Shown: positions 19,391 to 22,706 of the stretch, piece by piece | How the letters are laid out: each line of letters begins with the position of its first letter | Numbering within the stretch: the stretch's first letter is position 1 | Source: Pleurotus ostreatus/Saccharomyces cerevisiae fusant | Taxonomy: Eukaryota; Opisthokonta | DNA length: 22,706 bases | Assembly (NCBI GenBank): GCA_024196135.1 | Contig: JAMQCK010000446.1 | Location: 1-22,706 of the forward strand | Direction of reading: 5' to 3' | Program-made: the position numbers and the translations under genes | Notes under the pieces: model-generated | What the model saw: the letters and a program-made list of their open reading frames with translations, nothing else | Told to the model about the DNA's origin: nothing | The model's database searches: none

Positions 19391-20603
19391 GTCAGAGGGT
19401 GTCAACATTGATGACGTTTGAGGGAGTGTTCCGGTACCTTGTAGCCCGCATTAGTCCCACAAGGCTCATAGCCCTCGTCATCGTCGGCTTTCCTCTATCA
19501 TATGATCGGATGAGACTCAATGCGTGGGAGCATCACTCGATCTTCACCTTCTTCGACACTCCACCATCTGTATCCCATGAATTTAACGCTCGCTGCAAAG
19601 GTTCTGAGCTCCGAAAGACACTGCAAACAGGACATGGCATGCCTTCGGGACGATCTGTTCTCTTGATAACACGTCCGGTGACGGAATCGGGGTAAGCGAC
19701 ATCTATGAAGGGTGAGTATCGCTATATGGTCGAGACAAGTCATCTTCGTTACTAATGCGTTACCAGGTCTCTCAGACATCATCGGTTTTCGTCTGCAAAG
19801 AGTGCGCTAGACAGTAAAACGCGAGAAGATGCACTTAAGATGGTTTTGCTACTTGCCGCCCGCCCTTTTATACGTCAGGGCTTTCCAATATAGGTACGTG
19901 AGTGAGACAACTCATAGTGACAGCAATCAATCAAAAAAGACAGTCAACCTCTGCTAATTCGATTTATCGAGGCTTCTGCTCGACATGCGTGCGCAAACAA
20001 GAGCAATCCTATCTGAATAGACCGTAGTTGCACTGGTTTATATCCACTTTTGTATGTACAAAACTGGTCCACTCTTGATGACGAGCCCAATCATGATTTC
20101 GGTGGTTTTGAGGTGTTCAATGAGGATCGAAGCAGCTTCAATATAGTGATCGTTATAGGGGCGCTGTCCCACGCTCCCTCAGGGCCACCCAACGCGCCAT
20201 GGACAACGGAAAAAGCCGTAGAAAGCTACGACTGTGCCCGGGAAAAGGCCCTGCATCTCAGGTCTCTAGCTTCATCGGTACGCGTGAGTCCTGCTCTCGC
20301 TGGCTGAGCGAGCGCACGATGTTAGCCGCTCAATCCTGAACCGAGGACAATAGAGTTTGGACGTACGGGGCTTAATATCGACGCAACATTTGCTTAGAGC
20401 CGAAATCTCAGTATTTTCTGCTTGAATCTAAGTCCAATAAAAAGCCAGTATATATCGGTGCAAATACGGTCTAATCCTATCATCAAAATCACGGATAGAA
20501 TCATGTGTTCCTGGTTGCACTGCTTGAACGAGTTCTCTTCCACTTGCACCAGCATCTATATTACAGTATCTTCGCACAATCATTTACGGATACTGTAGCG
20601 GTA
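19391..20603. other. No supported gene
   Basis: About 1.2 kb. Two plus-strand frames stand out (19306-19695 and 20050-20307). The first starts inside the palindrome. The second has no ATG at its opening and ends in Ser/Ala-rich sequence. Neither has a recognisable domain. TTTATATCC near 20036 is TATA-like but has no gene behind it. Confidence 0.4.
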
Positions 20604-20986
20604 CAGTGGCGGCCAGATCAATTGTGCGGTTCCTTTTTGGGAAAGATCGCCGAGGTGAGCGTTGGGCGAGCATGGTAGGTCTCGCGACCCTCACAGAACG
20701 GTAGAGCGCCATTGAAAACCCCCACCTGCATACCAAATTTGCCGAGAAGCGTTCGTGGTCGCCGTAAAACGTGCCGAGATGCGTCATATGGCACTACATG
20801 CCCTAACGTACTATACCACGAATATCTCGTAGAATACAGATCCGTTTCGCTTGAAACTTCACATTTGGGGGTTTTCGGTCGCGCTCTACCGTTCTACAAA
20901 AGGGTTGGAATTCTTCGACCTCGCCCAACGCTCACCTCGGCGATCTTTCCCAAAAAGGGACCGCACAATTGATCTGGCCGCCACTG
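20604..20986. mobile_element. Palindromic MITE, family A, complete copy
   Basis: Starts CAGTGGCGGCCAGATCAATT and ends with its reverse complement, AATTGATCTGGCCGCCACTG, with TA on both sides (20602-20603 and 20987-20988). The terminal inverted repeat continues far inward (GTGCGGT, CTTTTTGGGAAAGATCGCCGAGGTGAGCGTTGGGCGAG, CGGTAGAGCGC, AACCCCC), so almost the whole 383 bp is one hairpin. Non-coding; presumably moved by a mariner-like transposase encoded elsewhere. Confidence 0.9.
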
Positions 20987-21004
20987 TATGTATGGAGGCA
21001 ACCG

Positions 21005-21036
21005 GCGGGGGGTGCGTCACGCTAACAACCCCCCGC
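21005..21036. repeat. G/C hairpin between two MITEs
   Basis: GCGGGGGGT (21005-21013) pairs with ACCCCCCGC (21028-21036) across a 14-nt loop, in the 53-bp gap between two family A copies. The G6 run may also favour non-B DNA. Role unknown. Confidence 0.6.
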
Positions 21037-21041
21037 ACTTA

Positions 21042-21423
21042 CAGTGGCGGCCAAATCAGTTGCGCGCTGCCTTTTTCGGAAACATCGCCGACGCGGCCGT
21101 TGGTCATGGTCGGAAAAATTTGGGACCCTCACAGAATGGTAGCGAGTCGGAGAAGCCACGGAATAAAAAGTTTGAGGCGGACTGAGAGTCTGTACTATGA
21201 AATATGAGGGGTGCAGTACGTGAGAGCATGTGGTGCCATATGACACATCCTGACACGTTTTGTGAGCATCAAAAGCACACCCTCGCAAAGTTGGTATGCA
21301 GATGGGGGTTTTCCATGGCGCTCTACCGTTCTATGAAGTTTTTGAGGCCCGCCGAGCTCGTCCAATACGCGCCTCGGCGATCTTTCCGAAAAGGGCAGCG
21401 CGCAATGGATATGGCCGCCGCTG
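21042..21423. mobile_element. Palindromic MITE, family A, second copy
   Basis: Left end CAGTGGCGGCCAAATCAGTT after TA (21040-21041); right end GGCCGCCGCTG at 21423, followed by AA, so the right target base has changed. 382 bp. Its right half is almost identical (a handful of differences in about 190 bp) to the inverted left half of the copy at 22342, while its left half is clearly more diverged from that copy's other half. Confidence 0.88.
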
Positions 21424-21726
21424 AATGCGTCGTTTTCATGCAGTCCAGATGCCACTGTCAGATAGCGCACAAACTATCTCATATAGGTGGCATGAGGAGG
21501 CGTCTCGCCGAGCAAATTACGGTGTAAGGTGGAAAACTTAAACAGCACATTCCCGTCAGTTTGACTCAGGCTTGGGAGTTGCTTCACAGGATTGACTAAC
21601 GCTAACGAAGACGACGGAAGGAGCAATCTTTAGCTCATACATTGTTACCCCAACATCTTCAGTAGAGATGACGGAGTAATGGGCGATTGTGCGCTCGCAA
21701 TGCGGAGCCGTGAGCAGTTCCGAGCA

Positions 21727-21734
21727 TATATATA
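21727..21734 (+). promoter_or_regulatory. TATA box of the small spliced gene
   Basis: A perfect TATATATA 103 bp before the ATG at 21837. It is followed by a C/T-rich leader (CTCCCGCTGTACTTTGACTC.. to 21836), a layout common for fungal promoters. Confidence 0.5.
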
Positions 21735-21836
21735 CGATCGTGCACGTACTCGGATTGCGCAGGTCAAGAGAAGGCACGCTGCTCCCGCTGTACTTTGACT
21801 CCCCGTCCCCTTCAGTCGGTGTCCCAGACTAAGATC

Positions 21837-22280
21837 ATGAGCAACCCCGCCATCGACAAGAGATACGTGAGTGCCACAAGAAGGATCTCGCTGCGCTGCT
21901 GACGTACTTCTAGGGTAACAAGTATGAATTTGAAGACTCCGGTCGAGTCTACGTTGGTAGATTTGAGCGTTTAGTGGACTGCAGCATCCACGGATTCGTG
22001 AGTGACGACGACAGTGCACAATAAACCTTGTCAGCTGACATCATATCTTTCGAAGGACCTGTTCTTGCTGTCCTTTGGTGATGGCTCTCGATTTAAAGTC
22101 AACACCATCAAGTGCAAGCTAGTGATGTCAGCAATCCCTTATTCCAGACCTGCGCTTCTCATTTTGCTGAACATATCGACAGTGACAAGGAGGTCTCCCC
22201 AACAAGCCCTTAAGCACGTCCGTGTCCATGATCTACTTTTCCAGGAACATAGGCTCGTTCAACTGTCTCTCTTAGTATAG
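21837..22280 (+). CDS. Small multi-exon gene, unknown function
   Basis: Exons 21837-21866, 21914-21997 and 22056-22280 give about 112 residues starting MSNPAIDKRYGNKYEFEDSG. Both introns (47 and 58 bp) open with GTGAGT, carry a CTGAC branch word (TGCTGACGT; AGCTGACAT) and fall between codons. The ATG has A at -3 and a TATA box about 100 bp upstream. A third, weaker intron (22122-22182, GTGATG..CAG) would end the protein at KCKL, 60 residues. The common part has alternating charged and aromatic residues (RVYVGRFERLVDC, DLFLLSFGDGSRFKV), suggesting a small beta-rich fold. There is no signal peptide or membrane segment. I do not recognise the family. It lies between two family A MITEs. Confidence 0.55.
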
Positions 22281-22341
22281 GCGTTATAGTGTTCGGAAAA
22301 TACTTTCAGACAAAGACTGGGTGTAACGAAGTGGTAACCAA

Positions 22342-22706
22342 CAGTGGCGGCCAAATCAATTGCGCGCTGCCTTTTTCGGAAAGATCGCCGAGGCGCGTAT
22401 TGGACGAGCTCGGCGGGCCTCAAGAACTTCATAGAACGGTAGAGCGCCATGGAAAACCCCCATCTGCATACCAACTTTGCGAGGGTGTGCTTTTGATGCT
22501 CACAGAACGTGTCAGGATGTGTCATATGGCACTACATGCCCTCACGTACTTTACCCCGCATATCTCACAGTATGTATGCTCGTTCCGCCTGAAACTCCGT
22601 ATTCCGGGGATTTCCGCCTCGATCTACCGTTCTGTGAGGAAGCCAGATTTTTTCGACCACGTCCAACGCCCGCTTCGGCGATCTTTCCGAAAAAGGCAGC
22701 GCGCAA
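22342..22706. mobile_element. Palindromic MITE, family A, third copy (cut by window end)
   Basis: Starts CAGTGGCGGCCAAATCAATT after AA (22340-22341) and continues through both halves of the palindrome to CGGCGATCTTTCCGAAAAAGG and GCGCGCAA, about 18 bp short of the expected end. It lies inverted relative to the copy at 21042-21423. Confidence 0.88.

Noticed and set aside
19306..19695. 129-codon plus-strand frame
   Set aside because: It begins inside the right arm of the palindrome at 18990-19390 and has no recognisable domain or splice context.
20050..20307. 85-codon plus-strand frame near a TATA-like word
   Set aside because: The opening codon is TTG and no familiar motif is present; its coding status cannot be supported.
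21204..22525. Two frames (21204-21527 plus, 22259-22525 minus) sharing about 40 near-identical residues
   Set aside because: The similarity comes from inverted copies of the same non-coding MITE arm, not from a conserved protein.
1..22706. Telomere repeats, tRNA, rRNA or CRISPR arrays
   Set aside because: No TTAGGG-type arrays, cloverleaf or regularly spaced repeats were seen, so a subtelomeric position is only suggested by the helicase type.

Overview
The window looks like a repeat-rich, accessory stretch of a filamentous fungal genome, most likely a basidiomycete (Agaricomycotina). The reasons are coding regions broken by 47-62 bp introns with GT..AG ends and CTRAY-type branch points, moderate-to-high GC, a zinc finger / tyrosine recombinase / RecQ helicase protein of a type I associate with mushroom-forming fungi, and dense nests of TA-flanked inverted-repeat elements. 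No bacterial operons, tRNA, rRNA, CRISPR or telomere repeats were seen.

Layout. 1-885: no gene, one 69-bp direct duplication. 886-7042: a 6.2 kb TA-flanked element with long terminal inverted repeats (TIRs). Nested in it are a second inverted pair (2667-5962), an LTR-like block (1343-1568), and three small elements (3720-4085, 4357-4688, 6754-6953). 7045-7592: a weak small ORF and a short palindromic repeat. 7593-8690: the decayed 3' third of a glycogen phosphorylase gene, minus strand, with introns, frameshifts and stops. 8811-9541: two palindromic MITEs head to tail. 9544-10283: another inverted-repeat element. 10468-10667: the second copy of a 200-bp MITE.

11819-18362 (minus strand): one apparently intact nine-exon gene, the core of the window. 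I could assemble it with consistent reading phase across all eight introns. It encodes about 1986 residues: N-terminal C2H2-type zinc finger(s), a tyrosine-recombinase-like domain with recognisable R, K, R, H and Y positions, a disordered linker, a RecQ-type SF2 helicase with Walker A, DEAH and QEAGRGGRDGR motifs, and a cysteine-rich C-terminal domain. A helicase joined to an integrase-like module suggests a self-mobilising or recombination-driven element, possibly subtelomeric. I could not find its ends by eye.

18363-22706: mostly non-coding repeat DNA. It holds an imperfect palindrome (18990-19390), three copies of the same palindromic MITE family seen at 3720 (20604-20986, 21042-21423, 22342 to the window end), and a small, well-spliced gene of unknown function at 21837-22280 with a TATA box upstream.

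Most of the remaining open frames are antisense shadows or frames through palindromes and are not called.
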